From Brenneria goodwinii (GTDB lineage Bacteria; Pseudomonadota; Gammaproteobacteria; Enterobacterales; Enterobacteriaceae), in contig NZ_CP014137.1 in NCBI RefSeq assembly GCF_002291445.1, positions 2,108,001 to 2,172,000 on the forward strand: DNA of 64,000 nucleotides, read 5' to 3'. This document shows positions 27,861 through 37,128 of this stretch, one piece after another (the first letter of the stretch is position 1; every line of letters starts with the position of its first letter). The translations under genes were made by a program, and so were the position numbers. The notes beneath the pieces are model-generated. The model was not told the origin of the DNA. It searched no databases and saw only the letters and a list, made by a program, of their open reading frames with translations.

Positions 27861-28388
27861 TCAATGCCGATTGCGGCGGCCCATGGGGCGGGTCTCATGG
27901 ATGGCGCGAGTAAAAAAACGCCGGGAGCGACGCGGTAAGAAGAGCAGTACAATCACCAGCAAATCCGGTATTTTCTGTAATAACAATTGATGCAGCACCG
28001 CGACATGATTATCGCCGGAGATATGGAAAATAGCGGGGAAATATTCGCTCACGGACGCAATCAGCATATACGAAACGACCAGACACTGACAGATAACATA
28101 CCCCCAGCGGCCCCAGTTGGCGCCGGCCAGTACCGCCACGCCGCAACGGATCTCCGTATAAACCATCGTCATCGACAACAGTAGGATCACCGTCGAGTCC
28201 CATGCCTGTATACTGCTCTCTATCCAGCCGCCCAGCTCGCTCAGACCGAGTTCCCAGACCAACAGTAAAATCCCCAGAAAGCGGATCGCAATAATAGCGA
28301 TACCCGCCACCATGACTGGAACAGGCGTATAGGTTTTTCGCTGAGTCGGTTCGCTTTTACTGTACAAAATCGCCGGTTTCTCCTTCAT
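27861..28388 (-). CDS. ybjO: Inner-membrane protein YbjO (DUF2593)
   Basis: From MKEKPAILYSKSEPTQRKTY the product has 175 residues and about four hydrophobic helices. It aligns with E. coli YbjO over its length: SSIQAWDSTVILLLSMTMVYTEI, WGRWGYVICQ and LLQKIPDLLVIVLLFLPRRSRRFF. Function is unknown. Overall similarity to E. coli is modest compared with the flanking genes. It sits between potI and rlmC, the same position as in E. coli. Confidence 0.85.
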   Translation of the reverse strand: MKEKPAILYSKSEPTQRKTYTPVPVMVAGIAIIAIRFLGILLLVWELGLSELGGWIESSIQAWDSTVILLLSMTMVYTEIRCGVAVLAGANWGRWGYVICQCLVVSYMLIASVSEYFPAIFHISGDNHVAVLHQLLLQKIPDLLVIVLLFLPRRSRRFFTRAIHETRPMGRRNRH

Positions 28389-28457
28389 GGAATAACAACG
28401 CCACCCGACTCTGGTGGCGTTGTTATTTAACAGCAAAATCCGCCGAACGGCGACCAA

Positions 28458-29303
28458 TCACCCCCGCCGGGCTTTCTGCATATCACGCTGACGCTGTTTC
28501 TCGGCCCTTGCCATAAACCACCAGGCAATAAAACCGATAACTCCTACCACCAACAGTATCAAAGAAGCGAGCGCATTAATTTGTGGGTTAACGCCCATTC
28601 TTACGCTGGAGAACACCAGCATCGGCAACGTGGTCGATCCCGGCCCGGCGACAAAGCTGGCAATAACCAGATCGTCCAGCGACAGGGTAAACGCCAGCAA
28701 CCAGCCGGAGATCAGCGCCGGAGCAATCATGGGAACCGTGATGATGAAGAAAACTTTTAACGGCGTGGCGCCCAGATCCATCGCCGCTTCTTCAATCGAA
28801 CGGTCCAGTTCCCGCAGACGCGCGCTGATCACCACCGTGACATAAGCGGTACAAAACGTCACGTGCGCCAGCCAGATGGTGAGCATCCCGCGCTCCGCCG
28901 GCCATCCGATGGCATGCCCTAATGCCACAAACAGCAACAGCAGCGAAAGCCCGGTGATGACATCCGGCATAACCAGTGGCGCAGTCAGCATAAAGGCGAA
29001 GCCATTTGAACCGCGAAAACTGCCGAAACGCACCATGACCACGGCCGCCAGCGTTCCCAAAACCACCGCCATCGTCGCTGAAGCGGCGGCAATCGTCAAA
29101 CTGAGCACAACCGCGCTGATCATGGCCGAATCATGGAACAGTTCGGTGTACCAGCGTGTCGACCATCCCGCCCATACCGTCACCAGTTTGGAGCTGTTGA
29201 ATGAATAAATCACCAGCATCAGCATCGGTGCATAAAGAAACGTAAAACACAGGACCAGAATAACGATACGCCACGGCGAGCGAACTACCGGCAAACTATT
29301 CAT
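28458..29303 (-). CDS. potI: Putrescine ABC transporter permease PotI
   Basis: Inner-membrane component of the PotFGHI putrescine importer, 281 residues, six helices. The EAA-type loop is SIEEAAMDLGATPLKVFFII. Near-identity to E. coli PotI covers SFVAGPGSTTLPMLVFSSVR and MGVNPQINALASLIL. Its start overlaps the potH stop by four bases (ATGA type). Confidence 0.95.
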   Translation of the reverse strand: MNSLPVVRSPWRIVILVLCFTFLYAPMLMLVIYSFNSSKLVTVWAGWSTRWYTELFHDSAMISAVVLSLTIAAASATMAVVLGTLAAVVMVRFGSFRGSNGFAFMLTAPLVMPDVITGLSLLLLFVALGHAIGWPAERGMLTIWLAHVTFCTAYVTVVISARLRELDRSIEEAAMDLGATPLKVFFIITVPMIAPALISGWLLAFTLSLDDLVIASFVAGPGSTTLPMLVFSSVRMGVNPQINALASLILLVVGVIGFIAWWFMARAEKQRQRDMQKARRG

Positions 29304-30265
29304 GACTCAGCCTCCGCCGCTTTGCTCTGATGTTTGTGGAACCAGATGATTGGCATAATCAGCAGCAGCAACATGATGATCGCCACCGCCGAAGCGACAG
29401 GCCAGTCACGATTATTAAAGAACTCCTGCCATAGAATGCGCCCGATCATAATGCTGTCCGGCCCGCCCAGCAGTTCGGGAATCACATATTCCCCGACGGC
29501 CGGAATAAACACCAACATCGATCCCGCAATGATTCCTCCTTTGGTCAGCGGCACAATAACGCTGAAAAAGGTTTTCATCGGCCGGGCGCCCAAATCAAGC
29601 GAGGCTTCAACCAGTGAGTAATCGAGCCGGGTTAACGCGGTATAGATCGGCAGCACCATAAAGGGCAGATAGGAGTACACCACGCCGATATACACCGCCA
29701 GATTGGTATGCAGAATAACCAACGGCTGATCGATAACGCCGAGCCACAAAAGGAAATTATTCAAAATACCGTTATTTTTCAGGATCCCCATCCAGGCATA
29801 CACGCGGATAAGGAACGATGTCCAGGAGGGCAGAATCACCAACAGCAGCAGGATATTACGGGTGGACGGCTTACTGTGCGCCACGGCCCAGGCCAGCGGA
29901 TAACCAACCAACAGACAACACAGCGTTGATACGGCCGCCACCTGCAGTGATTGCAGATAGGCTTCGACATACAGCGCATCGCCCAGCAATTGCAGATAGT
30001 TCGCCAGGTTTAACGAAATATCAAGCTTGTCGTCCACCCAGGAAATCAGATCGGTATAGGGTGGTACGGCGCGCGCCATTTCCGCCAGGCTGATCTTGAA
30101 CACAATCAAGAACGGCAGCATAAACAGCAGCAGCAGCCACAAATAAGGCAGCGCGATAACCAGCTTACGGCCATGTTCCTGCCGCCAGCGCGCCATCAGC
30201 ATGGTTAGCCGCCCTCTTTTCTCTACCGGCGATGCGGCGGTGTTCTGCTCAGAAAACATTGTCAT
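29300..30265 (-). CDS. potH: Putrescine ABC transporter permease PotH
   Basis: Partner permease of PotI, 321 residues. After a variable N-terminal tail the protein is nearly identical to E. coli PotH: HGRKLVIALPYLWLLLLF, FKISLAEMARAVPPYTDL and AVAHSKPSTRNILLLLVILP, with EAA loop LVEASLDLGARPMKTFFSVI. It starts 14 bases after the potG stop. A second ATG two codons in is an alternative start. Confidence 0.95.
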   Translation of the reverse strand: MTMFSEQNTAASPVEKRGRLTMLMARWRQEHGRKLVIALPYLWLLLLFMLPFLIVFKISLAEMARAVPPYTDLISWVDDKLDISLNLANYLQLLGDALYVEAYLQSLQVAAVSTLCCLLVGYPLAWAVAHSKPSTRNILLLLVILPSWTSFLIRVYAWMGILKNNGILNNFLLWLGVIDQPLVILHTNLAVYIGVVYSYLPFMVLPIYTALTRLDYSLVEASLDLGARPMKTFFSVIVPLTKGGIIAGSMLVFIPAVGEYVIPELLGGPDSIMIGRILWQEFFNNRDWPVASAVAIIMLLLLIMPIIWFHKHQSKAAEAES

Positions 30266-30279
30266 AGTGCTATTCCCCG

Positions 30280-31416
30280 CTACACCGTCAGCACCACACA
30301 GCTATCGGCATCCCAACACAACCTTACCTCATCGCCCCAGGTCGGCGCGCCTTTACGGTAGCGATAAGCATTCTGCAACTGTGCGCTGATAATCTGCCCG
30401 CTGTTCAGCCTGACGTGATAAATCGACAAATCGCCCAGATAGGCGATGTGTACCACCTCCCCGACGGCAAAATTGCAGCCGTCGGCCGGCGTCTCATCAC
30501 AAAGCATGATTTTCTCCGGCCGAAGGGCGATATAAACCGGCACGCCATCCACAATGGAAACATCGGAATCGACCTTCAGCGGATGGACCAATCCCGGACT
30601 GCGGATAATTAATTCATCATCATGGCGCTCGGTCAGCATGCCTTCAAACATATTGACCGAGCCAATAAACTCGGCGCTGAAACGGGTATTCGGATGTTCG
30701 TATATTTCCTCCGGCTCGCCGATCTGCACGAATTTGCCACGATTCATGATGGCAATACGGCCGGCCATCGTCATCGCTTCTTCCTGATCGTGCGTCACCA
30801 TAACGCAGGTCACGCCGACACGCTCCAGAATATCGACGACTTCAAGCTGCATGCGGTCACGCAATTTTTTATCCAGCGCCCCCATGGGTTCGTCCAGCAG
30901 CAACAGTTTGGGGCGTTTGGCCAGGCTACGCGCCAACGCCACACGCTGGCGCTGGCCGCCGGAAAGCTGATGCGGCTTACGACCGGCGAACTCCTGCATA
31001 TGGACCAGCGTCAGCATCTCTTCCACACGATCCTTGATCTCGGAACGGGGCAGCCGATCCTGCTTCAGACCGAAAGCAATATTCTTTTCCACCGTCATAT
31101 GAGGGAACAGCGCGTACGACTGAAACATCATGTTAATGGGGCGTTGATAAGGGGGAACCAGAGAGAGATCCTGCCCATCCAAGACAATCTGCCCCTGGGT
31201 GGGATGTTCAAAACCGGCCAGCATGCGCAACAGCGTGGACTTGCCACAACCGGAGGCACCCAGCAGAGCGAATATTTCGCCCTTGTAAATCGTCAGACTA
31301 ACGTCATCAACAGCGGCCTGACCATCAAACGATTTGGTCAGGTTACGAACTTCCAACAGCGGCGTAACCGCTTTTTGGGGCTTGGGCTGGGGGGGACGTG
31401 GAATCACTTCACTCAC
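30280..31416 (-). CDS. potG: Putrescine ABC transporter ATP-binding protein PotG
   Basis: ATPase of the putrescine importer. I chose the GTG at 31416 giving (M)SEVIPRPPQPKPQKAVTPLLE, 378 residues, which aligns with E. coli PotG (377, MNDAIPRPQ); the longer frame begins with TTG and has no family support. Walker A GASGCGKST, signature LSGGQRQRVALARSL and Walker B LLLLDEPMGALD are intact. The C-terminal TOBE-type domain ends WDADSCVVLTV. GGAG lies 11 bases before the GTG. Confidence 0.94.
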   Translation of the reverse strand: MSEVIPRPPQPKPQKAVTPLLEVRNLTKSFDGQAAVDDVSLTIYKGEIFALLGASGCGKSTLLRMLAGFEHPTQGQIVLDGQDLSLVPPYQRPINMMFQSYALFPHMTVEKNIAFGLKQDRLPRSEIKDRVEEMLTLVHMQEFAGRKPHQLSGGQRQRVALARSLAKRPKLLLLDEPMGALDKKLRDRMQLEVVDILERVGVTCVMVTHDQEEAMTMAGRIAIMNRGKFVQIGEPEEIYEHPNTRFSAEFIGSVNMFEGMLTERHDDELIIRSPGLVHPLKVDSDVSIVDGVPVYIALRPEKIMLCDETPADGCNFAVGEVVHIAYLGDLSIYHVRLNSGQIISAQLQNAYRYRKGAPTWGDEVRLCWDADSCVVLTV

Positions 31417-31518
31417 TTCGCGTTGCTCTCCGGCAAAAGCAGAACACGTCACCACTTTGCTCAAGAGCGCTTAACAGCCCTTATACCAATGTCAAAGTGA
31501 TGACACATATATAGTGCA

Positions 31519-31542
31519 AACAGGCGGGTTCAACCGCCTGTT
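31519..31542 (-). terminator. potF-potG intergenic hairpin (partial terminator)
   Basis: AACAGGCGG and CCGCCTGTT pair across a 6-base loop in the 155-base gap between potF and potG. On the reverse strand TTTGCACTATATAT follows, a poor T-tract. A leaky stop here would make more binding protein (PotF) than transporter, a common arrangement in ABC operons; that role is inferred. Confidence 0.6.
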
Positions 31543-31571
31543 GTATTACATAAACTCAGAATGAAAACCGC

Positions 31572-32681
31572 TTATTTACCGCTTTTTACTCTGGTCCAAG
31601 CACGAGTACGAGTGCGGTCAATCTGTGGTGATTGCACCTTGAGCGTAAACAGTTTCGCGCGTACATCCGCTGGCGGATAAATACCGGGATCGTTACGAAT
31701 TTCTTCGTTGACCAGCGGGATCGCTTCTTTATTCGCACTGGCGTAGTACACATGATTACTGATATTCGCGATAACATCCGGTTTCAGCAGATAATTGAGG
31801 AACTGGTAGGCGGAATCGACGTTTTTGGCATCAGCCGGTATTGCGAACACGTCAAAGAAAGCCAGCGCCCCCTCTTTCGGAATACTGTAATGAATATTGA
31901 CGCCGTTGTTGGCTTCCTTGGCGCGGTTGGCAGCCTGCATCACGTCGCCGGCCCAGCCGATGGCCACGCAAATATCGCCGTTTGCCAGATCGTTAATATA
32001 TTGAGACGAATGGAAGTAACGAATGCTGGGACGCAGTTTCAGCAACAGATCCGTCGCGGAGCCCGTATAGTCGTCCGCTTTCGTACTGTTAGGATCTTTG
32101 CCCTGATAGTTCAGCACGGTGGCGAAAACCTCTTCAGGCGCATCCAGGAAAGAGACGCCGCAGCTTTTCAGCTTTTCCAAGTTTTCCGGCTTCAGCACCA
32201 GATCCCAACTGTCCACGGGGGCATCAGCGCCCAACACGGCTTTGACTTTGTCGACATTATAGCCAATACCGGTAGTCGCCCATAAATACGGCAGTGCATA
32301 CTTATTATCCGGATCGTGCTGAGCAATCAATTTCAGCAGTTCGGGATCGAGATTCTTATAGTTCGGCAGTTTACTTTTGTCTAACGGCTGGAATACGCCG
32401 GCAGAGAGTTGACGCTCCAGAAAACTTGCTGAAGGCACCACCAAATCAAACCCCGTACTGCCCGCCATCAGTTTGCCTTCCAATACTTCATTGGAGTCAA
32501 ACACGTCATAAACCACTTTGATGCCCGTTTCCTTCTGGAAATTCTGCAACGTGTCTGGGGCAATGTAGTCAGACCAGTTATAAATATGCAGCACTTTCTC
32601 TTCCGCAGATGCGGTGACGGACGCGGCCATCATTAAGCCGGCAACAACACCCGATAACCATTTTTTACGCTGGGTGAACAT
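31572..32681 (-). CDS. potF: Putrescine-binding periplasmic protein PotF
   Basis: Periplasmic receptor of the PotFGHI importer. From MFTQRKKWLSGVVAGLMMAA it is 369 residues (E. coli 370), with a signal peptide cut near TASA at residue 26. The mature protein starts EEKVLHIYNWSDYIAPDTLQ. The ligand-binding stretches GFDLVVPSASFLERQL and AIGWAGDVMQAANRAKE match PotF. The in-frame extension upstream to 32807 lacks any family similarity. It leads the pot operon. Confidence 0.96.
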   Translation of the reverse strand: MFTQRKKWLSGVVAGLMMAASVTASAEEKVLHIYNWSDYIAPDTLQNFQKETGIKVVYDVFDSNEVLEGKLMAGSTGFDLVVPSASFLERQLSAGVFQPLDKSKLPNYKNLDPELLKLIAQHDPDNKYALPYLWATTGIGYNVDKVKAVLGADAPVDSWDLVLKPENLEKLKSCGVSFLDAPEEVFATVLNYQGKDPNSTKADDYTGSATDLLLKLRPSIRYFHSSQYINDLANGDICVAIGWAGDVMQAANRAKEANNGVNIHYSIPKEGALAFFDVFAIPADAKNVDSAYQFLNYLLKPDVIANISNHVYYASANKEAIPLVNEEIRNDPGIYPPADVRAKLFTLKVQSPQIDRTRTRAWTRVKSGK

Positions 32682-33130
32682 CCGTTCCTTCCTCCATACA
32701 AGGGTGTGATTCATGGGAGCAAACTTGTATCCATCAGATACAAAACTCTTCCTGCGTCTGTTGATTGCGTCATTACGATAAAAGCACGAGACGGCCATGC
32801 CTTCCATTTTTCAAGTTACATAGCGTGTGATTTCCTACCGTTTGAAATCTATGGGATATCTTCCCTAAATTCAGCAGGATAGACAGCGTCACGAATATAA
32901 CTTTAACGCGCAACTGTTACAGAAATTAAGCATAACCGCACTACATCAGTCATACCATAGCCGAACGTAAAAAATGGCTTTTATCGATTATTTATTCATA
33001 TTTTATCTATGTAATACGGGTATTTATCAACAAACTCAGATAAATATCCGGCAATACTGTGCAAAGTACAGAATAAATGATGGTTGGACAAAATAAGAAA
33101 AACTAATTGCTACCGTTGGCAGCAATAGCC
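32682..33130. promoter_or_regulatory. ybjN-potF intergenic region
   Basis: The 449 bases contain no gene I can support. The AT-rich segment 32990-33110 would suit the potF promoter and the 3' untranslated end of ybjN. No clear terminator hairpin is visible downstream of ybjN. Confidence 0.5.
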
Positions 33131-33610
33131 TTAATGCAGGAAGGAGGTGTTCATTCTGCCAGCAGAGGAATCTTCTTCATCGCCAATAAACAGCAGATTA
33201 TTGGCTCCGGCCTCTAAAATAACCATTGAAACCTGCTCTTCAGATTGTTGCATGAAGTGGCGGAACTGCTCCAGCGTCATACCCGCGGCAACGCTGAACG
33301 ATTGACACACAATCAGTTTCGGCAGGTTGTCATCCTGAACGTCGATAAAGGCTTTTACCGTCAAAGAGCTGGCGTTGATTTGGCTCAGATCGCCGACCAG
33401 CGGAATTAACGCGCTGGGTTTCACCTCGGCCAATGCCGAGAACAGCACCACGTTATCCACCAGATCGACTTTGGCATCAAATACCCCGTCAAAATTCTGC
33501 ATATGCGGTAAATGTAGCGCCTGACAGGAATCGCATTCAAAAAACAGGATATTTAATTGATCCAGCCACCGCCGTAGCATAGCCAAATCCGGGACGATGA
33601 GTGAATCCAT
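33131..33610 (-). CDS. ybjN: YbjN, sensory-transduction regulator fold protein
   Basis: The 159-residue product from MDSLIVPDLAMLRRWLDQL aligns along its length with E. coli YbjN (158): FFECDSCQALHLPHMQNFDG, NASSLTVKAFIDVQDDNLPK and FVDK-free C-terminus ending FLH. The fold resembles type III secretion chaperones. In E. coli, overproduction reduces motility and fimbriae and affects stress responses; the molecular role is unknown. In Erwinia the homologue AmyR represses exopolysaccharide. It is preceded by a short gap after rimK. Confidence 0.9.
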   Translation of the reverse strand: MDSLIVPDLAMLRRWLDQLNILFFECDSCQALHLPHMQNFDGVFDAKVDLVDNVVLFSALAEVKPSALIPLVGDLSQINASSLTVKAFIDVQDDNLPKLIVCQSFSVAAGMTLEQFRHFMQQSEEQVSMVILEAGANNLLFIGDEEDSSAGRMNTSFLH

Positions 33611-33756
33611 TATTGTTGCCTCATACTGACTGTTTTTAAAAGGGCTCATAGCTTACGGAATATTGCGTTCTGATGCCATGATAAACTCGCACTAAGCGGC
33701 GATAAATCACAAACGATCGGAGCGATATTTTACCTCTCCGATCGTTATACAGAAAA

Positions 33757-34653
33757 CTAACTTTTATTCATTAATAACGCACGGACACGTTGTTCGATAA
33801 ATTCAATCATCAGCCCGGCAATATCAATTCCAGTGGCGTTTTCGATGCCTTCCAGCCCCGGGGAGGCGTTCACCTCCATCACCAACGGCCCGCGTTCGGC
33901 GCGTAAAATATCCACGCCCGCCACGTTCAACCCCAGCGTTTTGGTCGCCTTAAGGGCAACGGCCCGTTCCCGGGCGGTGATTTGCACCCGGCTTGCCGAA
34001 CCGCCGCGGTGCAGATTGGAACGAAACTCCCCCGCTTTGGCCTGCCGTTCGATGGCCGCCACAACGCGATCGCCAATCACCAGACAGCGAATGTCCCTGC
34101 CCTGAGCTTCCCGAATATACTCTTGAACCAGAATATGGGCATTCAGCCCGCGAAAGGCGTCGATCACGCTCTCCGCGGCCTGCCGGGTTTCGGCCAGTAC
34201 CACCCCGATGCCCTGCGTGCCTTCCACCAGCTTGACAACCAGCGGCGCGCCGCCAACCATTTCAATCAAGTCGTTGGTATCATCGGGAGAATGGGCAAAG
34301 CCGGTCACCGGCAAGTCAATACCGGCACTGGCCAATAGCTGAAGTGAATGCAGCTTGTCACGGGCGCGAATAACCGCGACGGCGTTGTTGAGCGGGAAAC
34401 TTCCCAGCATTTCAAACTGACGCAGCACCGCCGTACCATAAAACGTGATCATCGAACCGATGCGCGGAATCACCGCATCGTATTTCACCAGCCGGCGGCC
34501 ACGATAGTGCGCCGATGGCGCCGCCGAATTGATATTCATGTAACAGGAAAGCGGGTCGATAATATCAACTTGGTGTCTGCGCTCTTTTGCCGCTTCACGC
34601 AGACGTTTGCAGGAATACAAAGAACCATCCCGAGACAGAATCGCTATCTTCAT
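33757..34653 (-). CDS. rimK: Ribosomal protein S6--L-glutamate ligase RimK
   Basis: ATP-grasp enzyme that adds glutamates to the C-terminus of ribosomal protein S6 and can make poly-alpha-glutamate. The 298 residues match the family: MKIAILSRDGSLYSCKRLRE, then the ATP-grasp core VVKLVEGTQGIGVVLAET, RRGGSASR-like loop (NLHRGGSASRVQIT) and metal-binding LVMEVNASPGLEGIE. nfsA lies 16 bases upstream on the same strand, so nfsA-rimK is an operon, as in E. coli. Confidence 0.96.
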   Translation of the reverse strand: MKIAILSRDGSLYSCKRLREAAKERRHQVDIIDPLSCYMNINSAAPSAHYRGRRLVKYDAVIPRIGSMITFYGTAVLRQFEMLGSFPLNNAVAVIRARDKLHSLQLLASAGIDLPVTGFAHSPDDTNDLIEMVGGAPLVVKLVEGTQGIGVVLAETRQAAESVIDAFRGLNAHILVQEYIREAQGRDIRCLVIGDRVVAAIERQAKAGEFRSNLHRGGSASRVQITARERAVALKATKTLGLNVAGVDILRAERGPLVMEVNASPGLEGIENATGIDIAGLMIEFIEQRVRALLMNKS

Positions 34654-34669
34654 AAATGTCCTACAGATA

Positions 34670-35389
34670 CTAACGTATCGCCCATCCCTGTTGATGTAAG
34701 TAGTCCAGCATAAACGGACGTAGCTCTTTTTTTAGCGTGCGCTGTACATGCTCGCTCCAGCTATCACGGCGATTACCGGTGCGCTGTAGGTAATACTCCG
34801 CCAGTTGTCGATCGTACTCGGCCAGTTTTTCACCATCGAGCGGCTGATAGGCATTCTCATGCAACAACATTTCAGGCGGCATGCGTGGCTTTAACGGCGG
34901 CTCCGCATCCGGGTATCCCAGGCAGAGCCCGAATAACGGCAGCACCTGCTGCGGCAGTTTCAATAGCGTCGTGACATCTGCGATACTATTGCGAATCCCG
35001 CCGATAAATACGCCGCCCAATCCTAATGATTCCGCGGCGATCAGCGCATTCTGCGCCATGATTGCCGTATCAATACAACCTATCAACAGCTGTTCCGCCA
35101 TCCCGACTTCAGCCTGTGGAGATATTTGCAGATGACGATGGAAATCCGCGCAGAACACCCAAAACTCCGCGGCCTGCGCAACATAGCGCTGTTCGCCGCA
35201 ATAGTGAACCAGCGTCTGCCGAATTGCAGGGTCGGTAATACGGATAATGGAACTGCATTGTAGAAAACTGGAGCTGGAAGCGCTCTGGGCAGCGGCGACG
35301 ATCGCGCCGCGTTGTTCATCCGTCAGCGTCTGTGAGGTAAAGGCGCGGATGGATCGATGATGTCGTAACAGGTCAATGGTGGGCGTCAC
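34670..35389 (-). CDS. nfsA: Oxygen-insensitive NADPH nitroreductase NfsA
   Basis: FMN flavoprotein that reduces nitroaromatics and quinones by two electrons with NADPH. The 239 residues match E. coli NfsA (240): HRSIRAFTSQTLTDEQR, AAQSASSSSFLQCSSIIRIT, ESLGLGGVFIGGIRNSI and GLCLGYPDAEPPLKPRMP. In E. coli the small gene ybjC precedes nfsA and the operon is SoxS/MarA-controlled; here ybjC is missing. Confidence 0.96.
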   Translation of the reverse strand: MTPTIDLLRHHRSIRAFTSQTLTDEQRGAIVAAAQSASSSSFLQCSSIIRITDPAIRQTLVHYCGEQRYVAQAAEFWVFCADFHRHLQISPQAEVGMAEQLLIGCIDTAIMAQNALIAAESLGLGGVFIGGIRNSIADVTTLLKLPQQVLPLFGLCLGYPDAEPPLKPRMPPEMLLHENAYQPLDGEKLAEYDRQLAEYYLQRTGNRRDSWSEHVQRTLKKELRPFMLDYLHQQGWAIR

Positions 35390-35765
35390 GCTGGGTATCC
35401 TTCAGCAATATAAAGTTCTTCACCGATGAAAATGCCGATGCCGATGCTTTCCGGGATCGCGACGTAAACAGACCACGGATAGGCATATCATATATCTGTA
35501 TAGCAGCGCGGCCATTATATGTCAGCCGATACGCCTGACCAACGTTCCTCTGTAGCGCCATCCTATAATTGTTTCCTGGCGGGGGAAATCAACGCGGCTG
35601 AAACCGATGAATGAAGGGGATATGATAGATAAAGGAAATCGCTGTAACAGGTAATGACTGCTTTTTTTCATCGACTAATGCGAGCATAGTAACCGCATTA
35701 ATATTAGGCGTTTCGCCGACAATTTTAGAAAAAACGACATTTTTCTCATTTATTAAGGAGTTTAC
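35390..35765. promoter_or_regulatory. nfsA-grxA divergent intergenic region
   Basis: This 376-base interval carries no recognisable gene; in particular no YbjC-like frame exists on the reverse strand. The 62-residue open frame at 35373-35561 overlaps the nfsA start and resembles nothing. The grxA ribosome site is AAGGAG at 35755-35760. Confidence 0.5.
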
Positions 35766-36032
35766 ATGATCGCTGTTATTTTTGGGCGCCCTGGTTGCCC
35801 ATATTGTGTGCGTGCTAAAGAGTTGGCTGAAAAACTGGCGGAACAGCGTGACGACTTCCGCTACCGCTACGTGGATATCCGTGCGGAAGGCATCACCAAA
35901 GAAGATTTGTCGAAAACGGTCGGCAAACCCGTAGAAACCGTGCCGCAGATCTTCCTTGATGAAAAACACATCGGTGGTTGTACGGATTTTGAAGCTTACG
36001 CGAAAGAAAATCTGGGTTTGTTCCAAAACTAA
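35766..36032 (+). CDS. grxA: Glutaredoxin 1
   Basis: Glutathione-dependent disulfide reductase that serves ribonucleotide reductase and OxyR deactivation. The 88 residues start MIAVIFGRPGCPYCVRAKEL; the redox pair is in C11-P-Y-C14. The glutathione-binding TVPQIFLDEKHIGGCTDF is intact. In E. coli grxA is OxyR-activated; I could not identify an OxyR site here. It diverges from nfsA. Confidence 0.97.
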   Translation: MIAVIFGRPGCPYCVRAKELAEKLAEQRDDFRYRYVDIRAEGITKEDLSKTVGKPVETVPQIFLDEKHIGGCTDFEAYAKENLGLFQN

Positions 36033-36059
36033 CCAGAGCGCTAAGCAAAGACGCGCACT

Positions 36060-36260
36060 GCGTTTCAGACCGTTGGCAAAATAGATTTATACCCGCCATC
36101 CTCACTCGCAAAAACATCAGGAATGTTATTAACGCTGCTTGCGGCGGCCCGAATATCGAATAGTACGGCGGGGACTTCCTGGTGGCTGGCTTGTTGATTA
36201 AAAGCAGATTCCCGCCTGCGCGGGAATAACGGATTGGCGGGTCGGGATGTTGTCGTCAAA
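36060..36260. repeat. Repeat-like intergenic segment with a REP-type palindrome
   Basis: At 36208-36227 the bases ATTCCCGC and GCGGGAAT flank loop CTGC. On the reverse strand this type of unit translates as VIPAQAGI, a hallmark of short palindromic repeats scattered in many proteobacterial genomes. The neighbouring stretch 36075-36115 (AGATTTATACCCGCCATC) resembles the start of an intergenic repeat common in Pectobacterium, Serratia and Yersinia, from memory. Only one copy is in the window, so repetitiveness is inferred. Confidence 0.4.
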
Positions 36261-36310
36261 CTTAAACGATGGCCGCGTCCTTTTTATCTTTATCGTCGAT
36301 AAAGGATAAT

Positions 36311-36682
36311 TCAGCGAAAATATCGTCGATAGATCGCATGAATACATAAAAATATCAGCGCCCCCAGCACACTCCAGAATACCGCGCTCAGCACATAGGC
36401 CAACTCCTGCCAGAAAGAGTGGTTCAGCGCGCGTCCGAAATACGACATCAATAGACACACCGGCATCGCAACCAATGCGCCAATCAGCGGGTAAATCAAC
36501 CGCCCGCGCGCAGACAGGCAGCTCGCCGCCAGGCCGGGTAATAAAAAGAGCAACATGCCGGGATCGCCACTTAATTTATCTTCGTTGATCACATCAAGCG
36601 CACTCATTTTCTGGCTTAAAAAGATCACGGTAAACAGCAAAAAACAGCAGGCCGCACCTCCCCAACCCTTATCGCTCGCCAT
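36311..36682 (-). CDS. ybjM: Inner-membrane protein YbjM
   Basis: From MASDKGWGGAACCFLLFTVI the product is 123 residues with about four hydrophobic helices. It aligns with E. coli YbjM (125), notably WGGAACCFLLF near the start and SFWQELAYVLSAVFWSVLGAL near the end. Function is unknown. A further ATG eight codons upstream (MHINRGN) is possible. It lies between grxA and ybjL, as in E. coli. Confidence 0.85.
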   Translation of the reverse strand: MASDKGWGGAACCFLLFTVIFLSQKMSALDVINEDKLSGDPGMLLFLLPGLAASCLSARGRLIYPLIGALVAMPVCLLMSYFGRALNHSFWQELAYVLSAVFWSVLGALIFLCIHAIYRRYFR

Positions 36683-37128
36683 TATGTTTCCTCTATTGAT
36701 ATGCATCTGCCTCATATCCGCCCGGTGCCCTTTTCTTCACTCTTCATGGTGAATTGCTGCCTGCCCCCCCCGACTTTACCGTCAAGAGCGGCAAATTCAT
36801 TGCCGGCAGGCCGTACCTTGAAAAGCTATTGGGTTTAAATCCGACACGGTAAATATGAATGGCTAAATATCCCCGATATGACACAAAGTGAGGCATTATC
36901 ACTATTTATTCAGCGAATACTGGTTGTACGCCCAACAAACATCTAGAATAGCGGCTCCACAATAATTGCGATGAGCAATTTATCCTGAGTAATTATACTG
37001 GTCGTGGCTGATTCCTTTCAGTTGCCAGTTATTTATGATGCCAGTGGAACTTATGCAGGCAATGGCTAAATTTAGCCCAGATAACCATTTATATCAAGCA
37101 CTTACTGGTAAATGACAAGTTACATCCC
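36683..37128. promoter_or_regulatory. ybjM-ybjL divergent intergenic region
   Basis: The 446 bases contain no coding sequence I can support. The AT-rich half nearest ybjL (36890-37128) presumably holds its promoter; no motif is clear enough to name. Confidence 0.45.

Noticed and set aside
30622..31500. 292-residue forward frame across potG
   Set aside because: Antisense shadow; the His/Gln-rich composition reflects codon use of PotG on the other strand.
35373..35561. 62-residue reverse frame as a possible ybjC
   Set aside because: It lacks the two membrane helices and any YbjC sequence, and it overlaps the nfsA start.
35589..36026. 145-residue reverse frame over grxA
   Set aside because: Covers grxA antisense and its promoter, with no family resemblance.
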